A stretch of 64,000 nucleotides of DNA. Source: Leptodactylus fallax (Eukaryota > Chordata > Amphibia > Anura > Leptodactylidae). Shown one piece after another: positions 45,164 through 57,099 of the stretch. Position 1 is the stretch's first letter. The number at the start of each line of letters is the position of its first letter. The DNA lies in the NCBI GenBank assembly GCA_947044405.1, contig CAMRHE010000457.1, forward strand, positions 794,001 to 858,000. Reading direction: 5' to 3'. A program made the position numbers and the translations under genes. The notes beneath the pieces were generated by a model. That model saw only the letters and a program-made list of their open reading frames with translations, was not told the DNA's origin and did no database searches.

Positions 45164-46299
45164 CCCTGTTTCCCCGAAAATAAGACAGCGTCTTATATTA
45201 ATTTTTGCTCCCAAAGATGTGCTGCGTCTTATTTTCAGGGGATGTCTTATTTTTTTTTTCAATGAAGAAGAATTCACATTTATTGCTGAACAAAAAAATG
45301 AACATTTATTATATACGGTACTGTACAGTAGTTGTCATCACAAACCAGCATAACCAGACAAACTGTGAATCCTATCAAGAATTTCTTACTACCGTACCAT
45401 TATTTCCATGTACAACAATTAACAGTATGGTACATTTACCAATATTTACGGTACGAACAGAAAGTAAAATTTATTCAATGACAGTTATGTCATCATCTTC
45501 TAGGACATCATCATAACAATCCAAACCATTAATTTCCCTGCACACAGTATCATATCCCATAGTGTCCCCTGCACACAGTATAATTCCCCATAGTGGCCCC
45601 TGCACACAGTATCATTCCCCATAGTGGCCCCTGCACACAGTATCATTCCCCATAGTGGCCCCTGCACACAGTATCATGCCCCATAGTGGCCCCTGCACAC
45701 AGTATCATTCCCCATAGTGGCCCCTGCACACAGTATCATTCCCCATAGTGGCCCCTGCACACAGTAGTTTGCCCCATAGTGGACCACCCATGAACAATTA
45801 TTATACTGTGGGGTCTTTTCAGACCCCAGAGTATAATGATCGGAGACCCAGGGGAGGATAGAAACATAAAAAAACAACGTTGCTTACCCATTCCTCGCTC
45901 CGGTGCATGCCCGTGCGCTACTCCGGCCTTCTTCACTGTTAGACCAGGCCGCGTCACATGATCCGGCCGGCGTCGCGACGCAAAATGACGTCCGCTGACG
46001 TCTGCGACGTCACCAAACAGGCCCGAAGCCTGGAGAAGGACAGGTAAGCACATAGTTTTTTATGTTCGCTCACCTCCCCTGGGCCGCCGATTATTATACT
46101 CCGGGGTCTGAAAAGACCCCCGAGTATAATGATAGCAGTGATTGTGGGGTTCTCCCGCGGCCTCACATATCGTATATACCGTATGTTCTGTTCGGGAACA
46201 TACGCCTTACTTTCGGGGGGATGCCTTATATTAGGCAATTCTCCGAAACCTCTCCTATGCCTTACTTTCGGGGGGTGTCTTATTTTCGGGGAAACACGG
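45164..46299. mobile_element. TA-flanked DNA transposon nested in gypsy pol
   Basis: TA at 45162-45163 and 46300-46301. Terminal inverted repeats ccctgtttccccgaaaataa (left) and ccgtgtttccccgaaaataa (right, reverse complement) differ at one base. Inner copies of cttattttcggggaaac occur at both ends. It carries the hAT-like array segment described separately. TA duplication suggests a Tc1/mariner-type origin. Confidence 0.85.
45535..46160 (+). repeat. hAT-like array segment (copy d) inside the nested transposon
   Basis: About eight copies of a 32-bp unit with ccccatagtggcccctgcac (45540-45780), then the agaccccagagtataatgat fold-back part and a CG-rich stretch with several CpG-rich motifs (ggccgcgtcacatg, ggcgtcgcgacgc). 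It has the same layout as copies a and b. Confidence 0.75.
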
Positions 46300-49200
46300 T
46301 ATGTCAGCATAGGTGGAGGGTGTCTAATTCTCTCTCCTCTCCGTACCTCTCTCTGAGGTAAACTAGCATGTCCAGGCCCTAAACTAGGGTTGTCTGCCAT
46401 GGGAGGGGATGGTGCTGGTGGCGTAGGAGAGCTAAATCCCTGCTCATCTGTAGACACAGATCTAGGTACGAATTCTGGAGTTTGAGGGTTCATAGGTCTC
46501 CCTGAAGGAGAAGATACTGGTGATCTAGGAACTTCAGGAGCCACAGTCCAATCACTCTCAGGAGTTTCAGGAAGGTCAGGTGGAATATCGGCTAAGGACT
46601 GTGGAGAATCGCAGGCCGAGCCATCATTGGAGATATCCATACCATCAATCTGAGGTACAGGCAACAAATGATTTCTATGCCAAGTCCTGATCCTCCCGTC
46701 CCGTCCTTTTATCTTGTAGACTGGTATTCCAGGCAACCGATCTACCACTGTGAAGAGTTCACTCCGCCATCGATCAGCCAGCTTATGTTTTGCAGATGCT
46801 CCCAAATTCCGTAGCAGAACATGGTCCCCAGGGTTCAATTCTCGGTATCTTACTCGAAGATCAAATCTCCTTTTATTTCCTTCATTCACTTTGGACGCAT
46901 TTTCCTCAGCCAGCTCATAAGCACTCTTAAGCGTTTCTTTCAAACGTGCCACATATCGGTAATGATCTCGATGACTGATACCATCGGTAGAGACTCCCAA
47001 CAAGATGTCAATAGGTAGCCTAGGCTCTCTTCCAAACATCAGAAAGTATGGTGAATATCCGGTGCTCTCGTGCCTTGTACTATTATAGGCATGCACCATA
47101 GCCTCCACTTTTCGACTCCAGGATCGCTTATCCTCAATTCGTAAGGTACCAAGCATATCAAGTAAAGTCCTGTTAAATCTTTCAGGAAGGGCATCTCCCT
47201 CTGGATGGTAAGGCGTTGTCCGACTTTTGCGGATGTTCAACAACTGAAGTAACTCTTTGATCAGGTTACTCTCAAAATCCCGGCCTTGATCAGAATGCAA
47301 CCGGTGTGGTAAGCCATAATGGATAAAATACTTTTCCCAAAGCACTCTTGCAACAGTGACTGCTTTTTGATCCTTAGTCGGAAAGGCTTGAGCATATCGT
47401 GTGAAGTGATCAGTCACCACCAATACATTTCCAAATCCTCTGGAGTCGTTGTCAATACAAAGGAAGTCTATGCAGACAAGATCCATGGGGCCCGAACTCT
47501 TCAAGTGTCCCATGAAGGCCGCTCGAACCGGAACAGTCTTCCTCTGCAAACATCTGCGACAGCACCTACACAGACGAGTCACGGTATCTCTCATTTTGGG
47601 CCAGTAGAATCGGTCTTGTATTAGTCCATAAGTCTTCTCAGGTCCCAAATGACCATGATAATCATGCAGACTTCGGAAAATCATCTTCTGAAAGCAGCTT
47701 GGAATAACTAGTTGGCGCCTTCCAGGGTGATCATGATACAGCACCACACGATAAAGTAGGCCATTGTCTATTTCAAACTTCTCCCAATCTCGTAGAAGTT
47801 GACTGCATTCAGAGGGTAGGGATGTCTTCAACATTTCTCTGACTTGAGAACTCACTGCTTGATAAAGAGGTCCAATTAAAGGATCAGTCTTTTGACTCCA
47901 GATCATTCGCTTTGAAGATATAGAACAACTCTCAAAGGATCCTAAAGCGGCAGGGTAGGCAAACATGTCTGGTACAGCTTCGGGACCTCCCCCAATAGAG
48001 TCAATAAGCCGAGTTTCAGAAAAGGCTACTCGGTCTTCAACTACAGCAGCCATGGCACACAAAGCTCCTACTCCAGGACTTGGCACTTCTTCCCATTCAT
48101 CCACTACTTCCGGACTAGGTAATCCAGGCCGTCTTGATAGAGCATCTGCCCCAATGTTCTTAGGCCCCGATTTATACTTGAGTGTGAATTGGTAGTTGGA
48201 TAAAGCCGCCAACCAGCGATGTCCTTTAGCATCGAGTTTAGCGGTTGACAAAACGTATGTCAGTGGATTGTTGTCTGTTCTTACTTCAAACGTGGCTCCG
48301 TATAAATAGTCATGTAATTTATCAACAATGGCCCACTTGAGCGCCAAAAACTCCAATTTCTGTACTGGATAATTTTTCTCGCTGGGAGAAAGACTTCGAC
48401 TTATGAAAGCTATGGGCCGTAACCCGGCCGGGTATTCTTGGTGCAGCACGCCACCTAATCCTTCAAAGCTGGCATCTACATGTAGCACATATGGCTTCTG
48501 TGCATCAGCATAAGCCAGAACGGGAGCTTCTGTCAATTTCTTCTTCAACAACTTAAATGCTTCTTCACAATCCGCAGTCCACCTATCGCCAAAAAGGCTT
48601 TTGGAAGACCCTTTCTTCTTTCCCGGATCTCCTGCATCACTCTTCAACAGGTCGAGGAGGGCTCGAGCAATTTTTGAATATCCTTCCACAAATCGTCGAT
48701 AGAATCCACAAAACCCCAAGAAAGATTGCAACTCCGTAATATCGGAGCCAATTCGGGGCCAATTCACCACAGCTTCAATCTTACCAGGATCGGTAGCAAC
48801 TCCTTCAGCAGAAACAATATGACCTACATAAGTGACCGAAGATCTACAAAATTTGGATTTGTCAGCCGACAACTTCAGCCCCTCTTCTTTTAAGCGTTGG
48901 AGTACTCTCATGAGTCGTTCTTCATGTTCTTCCAGTGTCTTTCCAAACACAATAATGTCGTCAAGATATACAAGGCATTCCCGGGGCACTAAATCACCTA
49001 ACACTCTTTCCATCAACCTTTGGAACGTTGCTGGCGCACCTTTTGTACCTTGCGGCATACGAGTGAACTGAAAGAAACCCAAGGGGCATATGAAGGCTGT
49101 CTTTTCCTGATCCTCAGGTGCCATTGGGACTTGATAGTATCCCGATCTTAGGTCCAGCACTGTGAACCAACAGTTTCCATTCAGAGCTTCCAGAGCTTCT

Positions 49201-50794
49201 TCAATTCTCGGCAGTGTATACTGATCAGGTAAGGTTCTCCGGTTCAGAGTTCTGTAATCCACACATAGGCAAATTGCTCCAGATTTTTTTCTTACCACCA
49301 CAATAGGTGAGGCATAGGGGCTCTTACTGTCCACAATGATCCCCTGACCTTTCATTTGCTGTAGAGTCTGTCTTAACTCATCAACGTCCTTTGGAGCAAC
49401 TCTCCGTGGTCGCTCCCGGAAGGGAGTAGAATCAGTCAATCGGAAAGTGTGTTGAGCACTTTTAGCACAACCTACATCCATATCATCCATGGAGAACACT
49501 TCCGATAATTCAGACAACTTCTGTGTCAGCCGCTGATTCCAGGCCTCTGGTAAATGTGGATCACTCAAGTCAAGATTGAGATTAGGGATTGCATCTCGGA
49601 TTTGAATCCTGCACACTTCAGCGTATGGATTTACTCCAAGCACAGGGTAGCAGTGGGCCACATTCTGGTATGGTCCAATTACGATCGGATGCGGTGAACA
49701 GTTCCTCACTGTCACACAAGTAGATAACTCCACTTTATTTCTCCAGTCCTTTCTCTCTGGGGTCACCATCCAGCCATTCTGGTTAATCATTTCTTCAGGG
49801 GTTTCCATAAGGACATAACTCCCCCCTTCAAGCAAATCGGGAGCAATGCTGGAGGCTACTCTCAGAACTCTCTCCCCGCCGGCAGGAACTTCCACGGTTC
49901 TCTCACCGATATGATATACCATTCCATGTCGATAGCCAGTAGACAGGGCATCACAGAGTTCTCTAAGATCAGAAGATATATTCACCGGCTGAGCTGCAGG
50001 GTTCCAATCTCTTCCAAGAAACTTCTGAAAAGCATAATGCACTGCGGGACAATTAGTGCCAAGTATCACAGGAGCTGCACAAGAATCCCCTGTATCAGGA
50101 CAGACAACAGCCGTAATCTTCATGGGAGCGACACTCTGATCTTCTAATTCAGGGACAGCTATAACTACTTGTAGGCTTCCATCTACAGGATATGATCCTG
50201 AATTAAGCCCCCACAATTTCATTTGTCCCGTAGACTGAAGAGGTATATCCCTCAGATACTTTTGGTAGAACGAGCGATAAATCAGGGTCACTTGAGATCC
50301 TGTATCAAACAGGGCAGGAGCGGCATGACCATTAACAGTGACTTTGACAACGGACCTGGAGCCCGCGATAGCGCCTCTGGTCTTTACTTGGCCCGCCTTC
50401 CTTCGGTGTCTTTGATTCTGAATAGAGAAGACAGCACTGTGTCCCAATCCCTCACTGTCCTCCGTACACTGTCTGGCAGTATGGCCCGTCTGACCACATT
50501 TATAACAGGTTCTAGCATCCTTCCTCCGTGGAGTGGCAGTGGGTGGAGTGGCGGACTGTCTAAGTTCTGACCGCTCCGCTGGTTTGTCCTTGTTTGAATT
50601 AGGAACAACATCTTCTTTAGAGATGCTTTTCGCTTTCTTAGGGGTACTAAAACTAATGTCAGCTTCTTGTTTCTTCACTAACTTCATTAAGTCAGGAAAT
50701 GGAAGGACTCTATCAGATAGTAAGACCTTGAGTACTTGAGCAAGAGGATGATGAGGTTGTAACCCTCTCACCAACTGACTGGTTCTCATAGCGT

Positions 50795-51415
50795 CTACCT
50801 CTGAAGTAGATATAGCTGCATGGTACACCAGACGAGAAAGAAGTAGCTGTAAACGGTTAATAAAAGTAGAGACATTTCCCCTTCTTTTTGACGAACCATT
50901 CGGTAGTCAGCAACCATCTGGGCAAGGTCATAGTATGGCTCAAAGTGATCAGACAGTACTTGTATATAGTCCAATGCACTCACTCCTTCATGAGAGTCTC
51001 TGTACAAGCGGATCAATTCTGCAGCAGGAGACCGCAAACTTTCACTGATACGCTGCTGCTTGCCTTCTTCAGAGCAAGACCATTCCTTCAGGCATTGGAG
51101 AGTATGTTCTTTCCATATCTCAAAGTTTTCCTCCCCTTGTGGTACTGGGACATTACCAGAGAATACTTTTAGTTTCTTGTAGTGAGTGGCCTGCAGGCCC
51201 TGAGCTAACATTTCAGTCAGCCTGGCTAAAGTGCTAATAGCACTGTCACTAGAGGAACTGCTAGCGACGGCCATACTGGGGGGGTAACTGGCTGAGCGGG
51301 GTTCTTCCTTTACCTGAACCAGGGGAGGAACAGGAGGTCGGTAATCCCATGTAGTAGCTAGTGGGAGGTTCCCCTCTGAGCTATATCGCTTCTCCATATC
51401 AATGACTATTCCCAC
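50795..51415 (-). pseudogene. Gypsy gag, 5' part (frameshifted)
   Basis: 206-codon frame starting about 28 bases inside the 5' LTR/PBS. It encodes an acidic/Ser-rich N-terminus and a capsid-like helical region (VFSGNVPVPQGEENFEIWKE, ALDYIQVLSDHFEPYYDL) as in gypsy Gag. Near 50880 the capsid continues in the -1 frame, which is the beginning of the long pol frame. The shift falls inside the capsid, so I read it as a one-base mutation rather than programmed frameshifting. Confidence 0.8.
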
Positions 51416-51420
51416 TTCTA

Positions 51421-51440
51421 AATCTCAGCAGTGCCTCCAA
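51421..51440 (-). other. Primer binding site
   Basis: In element sense tggaggcactgctgagattt begins 2 nt after the 5' LTR. Its complement ends in CCA and resembles the 3' end of a threonine tRNA as I remember it. The tRNA identity needs checking. Confidence 0.6.
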
Positions 51441-51442
51441 AT

Positions 51443-52448
51443 GTAGCCCTATTTGGGGGGTGGTATGAGTATTATCCCTCCCGCAACAGACTCTGGCGCT
51501 GACCTGTGTGTATAATGGGACCTGAAGCCTTCGCTGAAGGGAAGAGTGGGAACATATATGAAATATATCAGTGCCTCCACCCAGGATAGAGTCTCTGTAT
51601 TACAGGGAGGATCTCTTCCTGGGACTTACCCATGAAGTACAGTTAGTAGCCTTAACAAGGATCACTGTACTAATCTCACAGTCTGAAGAATACATACAGA
51701 TACCACATAAGGTTATAACAGTAGCTTTATAAGAATCAATAGGGTAATAATACATACATAAAATATACTCAGAACACAGCAATACTACAACAACCAGCAA
51801 GTCCTCAACCGTCTTAGGTTATATACCCGGGTATATATATATAGATATATAGCAAGAGTCCGGTGCACAATACCTCCAGGCAACAGAAGAGATGCAGGGG
51901 CCCCTGTGGATGACTGTGGATCCTCGGATTCTTCCAGGAGATGACAGACAGCCGATCAGGAGATGATGATGATGGTGAGATTCTTCACAGGCAGCAAACA
52001 GGGCGACGGTGACGGCAGTAGATGCAGGCCTGACTACCCTAACACTGAGTCCTTAACCTGCCAGCTAAACTACTAGTGCCACCGGGCCTCTAACTAGCTA
52101 GTTGGCCTTCGGAAGCCTAACCTATCACTGCCCTGAACTGTATATATATATGGATCCCTAACTACGGTTACTAGCTAGGTCCTGTGAGTATATAGGGGGT
52201 AACACATACCTAACTATATACTGTGAAGTAAAGAGGAACAAGTGGCTCTTAGACTGCCCCAGACATAACATGTCTGTCTCAGCAGCTCTGCTCACATCTC
52301 TCCCCCCAGCAGCTCTGCCTCACATGTGTCTGACTCACTGTATTTACAAAACAAAACTTGCACTGAATGCCTGGGGTCTCTGAAGCCAAACTGCAGGGGC
52401 AAAGAAGCCAGATACATTATATACTAGTAGAAATGGCAGTTCCCTACA
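51443..52448 (-). repeat. 5' LTR of the gypsy element
   Basis: Same length and ends as the left LTR. Differences seen include the G-run, one TA unit in the tatata stretch, and about a dozen single substitutions. Confidence 0.95.
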
Positions 52449-52452
52449 CCAG

Positions 52453-55032
52453 AAAGAAAACTTAGAAAGAAAGTGTTATAGTACACAATTTGTTAAAAGT
52501 TAGGATATTTGTGGTAAAAGAAGAGGTAGGCAAACACAAAGGCTCTTCTAAAAGAGGACACTACCTATAGGAAATACCACTGCCAGGATGGGTGGTTCTT
52601 GACTGCAACAATGTGGTGTTAGATGCCATAATAACATCCATGTGAATGTCAGGGCACAAGGTTTCTCCGGAGATCCTTGTACAGAGCCTCACACTGCCTC
52701 CTCTGGCTTATTATCTTTCATCTCCATCTATATGGTGTGACTGACCTATTACCCTCACAATGTATAAGAAAGCTAAAATGGGCGAAGGTGTGCTGATATT
52801 GTCCGTGGCCGACGTTAGAAAGCTAGGTAACTCTTTTTTGTTTTTTTAAAGTTCAGTTGTTTAATCTCTCTAACTAAGATATAAAGCAGACTTCTAAAGT
52901 CCCAAAGAAGTCTAATCCCTAGAATCATTGCCTTACCTCCCCTACAATCCTCCCATACAAATCTGTACAACTCATGGCTACAAGAAAGGACCTTCAGGTC
53001 CTAACACAATGTAAAAATTTAAATGACAATAAATAATCTGAGGGACATAAGTAGCAGGGGTTAACTATTGTAAATAAAACATGGACACACCCATTATATA
53101 CATTACATATTGGCTATGAATAATGATGTCACCAAAGGTCTCATTGACATCATGATTTTATCTTTCCTTTTTTTTTGTAAATCGTCTATCAATATAATAT
53201 TTGTGTCACAAGATAATTCAGATATGTGAATCACAAGATGATGAGCTTTTCAAGACAATGTCCTATCATATTATTGTATCACTATTTGTCGGCCACCCAG
53301 TGGTTTTGCGATTTGTGGACTTTCAAGACTATAGACGATAATGATTACTTTTCTATCTATGTCTGATCATGTATGTCTTTTACCTGCATGGTGGTAATTA
53401 TGAGCACTCATATGTCACAAAGACCGTGAAGGTGCTGCAGCATTGAATCAGAAGCATCACTCCTACTTTTTTGGGATCAATGGGGGGTCTTACCATTCAT
53501 AAAGTGTTTGTATATTTTAGTAAAATGGTTGTGATTGTGGACATACAGTAGCCTTTGAGACCAGCTGATCATATCAGGCCCCTTCAAACACCAGAGTATA
53601 ATATGTGGGGGCGCAAGGAAGGTGCGTAAACATAACAAACACTTATACTCACCTCTCCTGGGCTCCTTACAGTGCTGGGGGTCCCTTGGCAGCCTCTTCT
53701 AGCCTTTTCAGAAGAAATAGTATAATAGAGTATAATAGTGGTTTGTAGATGGTTAATCTGAACCTGAAATTTTTGGAAAATTCATAAGGAAACAAACCGG
53801 TCCACTCGCGTCTACTAACCATCCTTTTTTATTATTTCATTAGTGCAAACAAAAAAATCGGCAAAGTTACTAGTCAGTATATAAACAAACCTATGGACAT
53901 GATCATCTCCGTCACACACTCCATTCTCCTGTACTTGTACAGCACATTTATTCATTAAAATTAACATTTTTAGTCAAAAACAAGAAGTGTCAGATATTAG
54001 ATGAGAACAGGAGACCGATGAAGGTGGCCATACCTATTCAGTAGCTGTCGAGAGAATGCCCATCCATAAAGCATAGAGAAGTGTCAGTCACCTCTGGCAG
54101 CAGGGTATCTTTCTTGACAACAAAAGATTGGGCATGTTAATTTTCCACATGTCTGATCCTTTTTTCCTGTCATAAGGTTAACAAAGGTCAGCCAAATATC
54201 AAATACATCTTAAATGGTCAACCAGTCCTTCAATATTGTCAGGTTGTGCCGACCTTAATCTAATGTGTATGGCCACCTTAAAAGGAGTCTGTCACCAGAG
54301 CCCAGCTCCGCAGACAGATAGATTAGGGTCACCTGAATCAAACAATGTTTACCACTTGTGAATCGCTACCTCAGTTATTTGACTATTTTGGCAAAATGTG
54401 AATGAGCTGACATAAATGACGATATCTATCAATGGAGGCAGTGATTCACACGCGGAAAACACTTTGATTCAGGTGACACTAACCTATGTATCTGCGGGGA
54501 TGGGTTGATATTCTGTGTTCTGGTGACAGACTCCCTTTAAGCTCCAGGGTTCATCACCCTTTGTCTTCTATTACTGAGATTGTGCTCATAATGGCTGAAA
54601 ACACGAGGCACCATTTTGTTCATGACAGGTACAATCCTTATAGATAAAAAATTTACAAAAAAAAAAAAATTCCAGTGATAATAATCATTTATACAGTAGA
54701 ACAAAATATCCCATAAGAAAGCCCAATGGACTCTTTGGAAATTGTAACATTCATGAATGTTATTTGGAAGGTTGTCACAGCCCCGATCCTTTCACCATTG
54801 TCTCCATTATCACCATGTTCTCTTTTTCACAGGAGGTATCAGGACAACCAGTTATCTAAATAAGGACCAGTTGGTGACCAGCTGATCAGCATAGGTCCTA
54901 CTGCTAAAACCCAGGGTTATTCGTATGTGACCTTTAAGATACTAGAACATGTTATGTACATAGTTCAAGTCAATCTCTTGACACTTGACATTGACTTCAT
55001 AGGAAAATAAAAGTTTTTGGTTTTGAGTCTAG
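52453..55032. other. Intergenic region between gene 2 and the gypsy insertion
   Basis: Holds a small fragment of the hAT-like family (about 53575-53715, caccagagtataat...), the MITE at 54278-54540 and otherwise AT-rich sequence without a recognised gene. The 3' UTR of gene 2 should lie at its right edge. No clear AATAAA was seen close to 55033. Confidence 0.35.
54278..54540. mobile_element. TTAA-flanked palindromic MITE
   Basis: TTAA at both ends. Inverted termini aaggagtctgtcaccag / ctggtgacagactccctt, and inner arms agattagggtcacctgaatc / gattcaggtgacactaacct. A non-autonomous TTAA-type element about 260 bp long. Confidence 0.8.
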
Positions 55033-55196
55033 TTATGTCTCAAGTGCTTGAAGGTTAAGGTAAGGTTCTTCATCAGATTGAAGGCTTCTTTTCTTCAGAT
55101 ATAACAGAGATAAGATGAAAAGTACAAGGAAGATAAGACTTTTGACTCCCATATAAATTACAGCTGTCAAAATTAGCGAACTTGGATGTGATTCTC
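55033..55196 (-). CDS. Gene 2 last exon: transmembrane helix with lysine, short tail
   Basis: Acceptor ttttattccccatag, phase 1, fits the V exon at 62214-62576. It encodes a short stalk (ESHPSS), a hydrophobic helix (LILTAVIYMGVKSLIFLVLF and onward) with one Lys near its middle, KKR at the inner face, and a tail of about 20 residues with EEPYLNLQALET before TAA. A Lys in this position is how activating receptors such as PILR-beta, TREM and NKp44 bind the ITAM adaptor DAP12, while NKp30 itself uses Arg. PYLNL is a YxxL motif lacking the small/aliphatic -2 residue of an ITIM, and also a YxN site. Activating function is inferred. Confidence 0.8.
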
Positions 55197-57099
55197 CTAT
55201 GGGGAATAAAAGATAAGAGCGAATGAATACTGAGATTGGGTAATGTTGTAGCAATTGAAATGGGTTCACATTGTATGTAGGGTGAGTCAGTCATCGGGAT
55301 CAGTTATTAGTTTGGAACTTCCCCTCTGGCCAGTACATATGATGCAATATACACTGACAGATCAACTGGTACTCAAATACATAGGAGGTGTGACAATTGG
55401 GGGTAATTTAACTTCAAAGGTGGCAGCTTCCTGGACTCCACAGACGTGTTGGTGGTGCTGGGTGCCAAATAAGCAGCATATCAGGCAGTGGTAATCCAAA
55501 ATAAATGGCTTTATTCAGCTTGTGAGTGAAAACAGGAACAAAACAAAAAAACAGCCTAGCCCACACACAGTGCAATAACTCATTTCATGAACCCTGACTA
55601 ACTTCTGGGGGCAAGAAGTTTTACTGAGGTTACTTCTTTACAGTCTGGCTCACACTGAGCTTAACCAAGTCCGTTCTGGAATCCAATCCTCTTGGGATAG
55701 ATCGCCTGTCTGTCTCCAACTGGTTCCACCATCTACCTGCTCCCTGCAGGTCTCCCGCAGCACTCTCTCTGGAGTTAGGCCCCACCTATGGGTGTGGTTG
55801 AGGACCTTTTTAACCCTAGTTTTGGGTTACTTACCAGCGCCCTCTAGGTTCACACTCTCACAGAGGATAGACATGAGCACTATAGAAATAAGACATGGAG
55901 TGCACATCTTCATGTTATACAATAATCTATTACTGCTCAGCAAAATGTATAACAATGAAGACGCAGTTCTTAGAAATTTATAACAAATTGTGTAAGCCCA
56001 CTACCCACTCCACGGTGACCTCTTTTTAGTGGGGTCCCTATTCTATTAAATGTGGCACTCCACCGTGACTACCATTGCCATGACACCACACACAGTTCCC
56101 TTGCTTCCTGGATTAGTTCTGGGCTGCACCAACCTACACAAAGTCACAGCCCCGCACCATCTGACCACATCACAACAGGTGACATTTCTATGTGATCTCA
56201 GACAGAAGACAGACTTAGTAGATGAACACACTTCTTACTTCTCCTGGACTAAAAAAAAATGTCATATTATTTAACCTCTTTAGGACCAGGTCATTTTCCC
56301 TGATTCAGTCACATTTTTGTTTTTTTTGTACATGCAGTCTTAGGGGGTAGAACATTTTTTTTTGTTCAGGTTATTCAAAATAATTTTTGCATCCTTTTTG
56401 AGGGGTAGATAGGGCTTTATTTTTATACTATTTTTATTTTTGCATTGTTTTTATTTTTATATATCTGGAAAAACGTAAACAAAAAAAAGAGAGGAGGAGG
56501 GGGAACGTTTCTGTTTTTCACATTTTACATGTTTTTCTTTTAATAGCACATAGTACGATGAAAAATTTTAAAAAAATTATTAGAAAAATTGATAAAGTAA
56601 GAGTCACACAATTCACATAATAGAATCACCCAGGGGAAGAAGAAGCCAAGGAGAGGGGAAACATGGGAAGTCCTAGTCCAACATGGGAAGTCCTAGTCCA
56701 ATTGGTCCTCCATGGAGAATGTAGCAAATTTGTTGAACCATTACAGTAGTAATAGGATATAGATAGCAGATGCTGTAATTATATGTGTTGAGTTAATAGG
56801 GGGGGATACAAGCCCCCAGCAGTCAGTCTTCATACTCTTTTTAAAGAGCTCACATGCCCCTTGATGAAAGGTTCCTCTATCCTACAAAAGATGTAATATA
56901 AGGGCAGACTGGATGGCCCATATTTTTTCTGCCTTCAATCTTCTCTTTCTATGTTTGTCTCACTGTATATCCCATCATTCATCATTCCCATTAATAATAC
57001 TTATCGCACCTTCAGACTATTTAGGTCCCTTCACCAGACATGGTTACACTGACACTAGCTTTGTCCTCTTGGGAGTAGGTCTGTCACTATCATATTTTC
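55197..57099. other. Gene 2 intron, right of the last exon
   Basis: 55395-55870 looks like a dispersed repeat of unknown type. 56270-56600 is the ttaacctctttaggacc-type AT-rich repeat. 56655-56702 holds two copies of acatgggaagtcctagtcca. No exon recognised. Confidence 0.3.

Larger units (their letters stand above)
45038..50880 (-). pseudogene. Gypsy gag (C-terminal part) and pol, interrupted by a nested element
   Basis: The largest open frame of the window begins at 50828 and runs 1624 codons to 45954. By residue: zinc knuckle Cx2Cx4Hx4C at 108-121, protease DTG at 175-177, reverse transcriptase with YLDD at 621-624, RNase H around 785-900, integrase zinc domain about 1056-1093 and catalytic D1121, D1180 and E1216, then a Pro-rich tail. 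Residues after about 1510 come from the nested transposon. The element's own last 45 or so residues resume on its other side and end at 45038. The enzymes look intact, but gag is broken by a frameshift near 50880. No envelope gene is seen. Confidence 0.92.
43909..52452 (-). mobile_element. Ty3/gypsy LTR retrotransposon (complete structure)
   Basis: Two 1006-bp LTRs (43913-44918 and 51443-52448), a 4-bp target duplication ccag (43909-43912 and 52449-52452), PBS, gag, pol and a polypurine tract. Pol order is protease, RT, RNase H, integrase, which defines Ty3/gypsy. It is on the minus strand. LTR divergence counted by eye is roughly 15 differences, so the insertion is young. A TA-flanked transposon is nested at 45164-46299. 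Confidence 0.93.
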
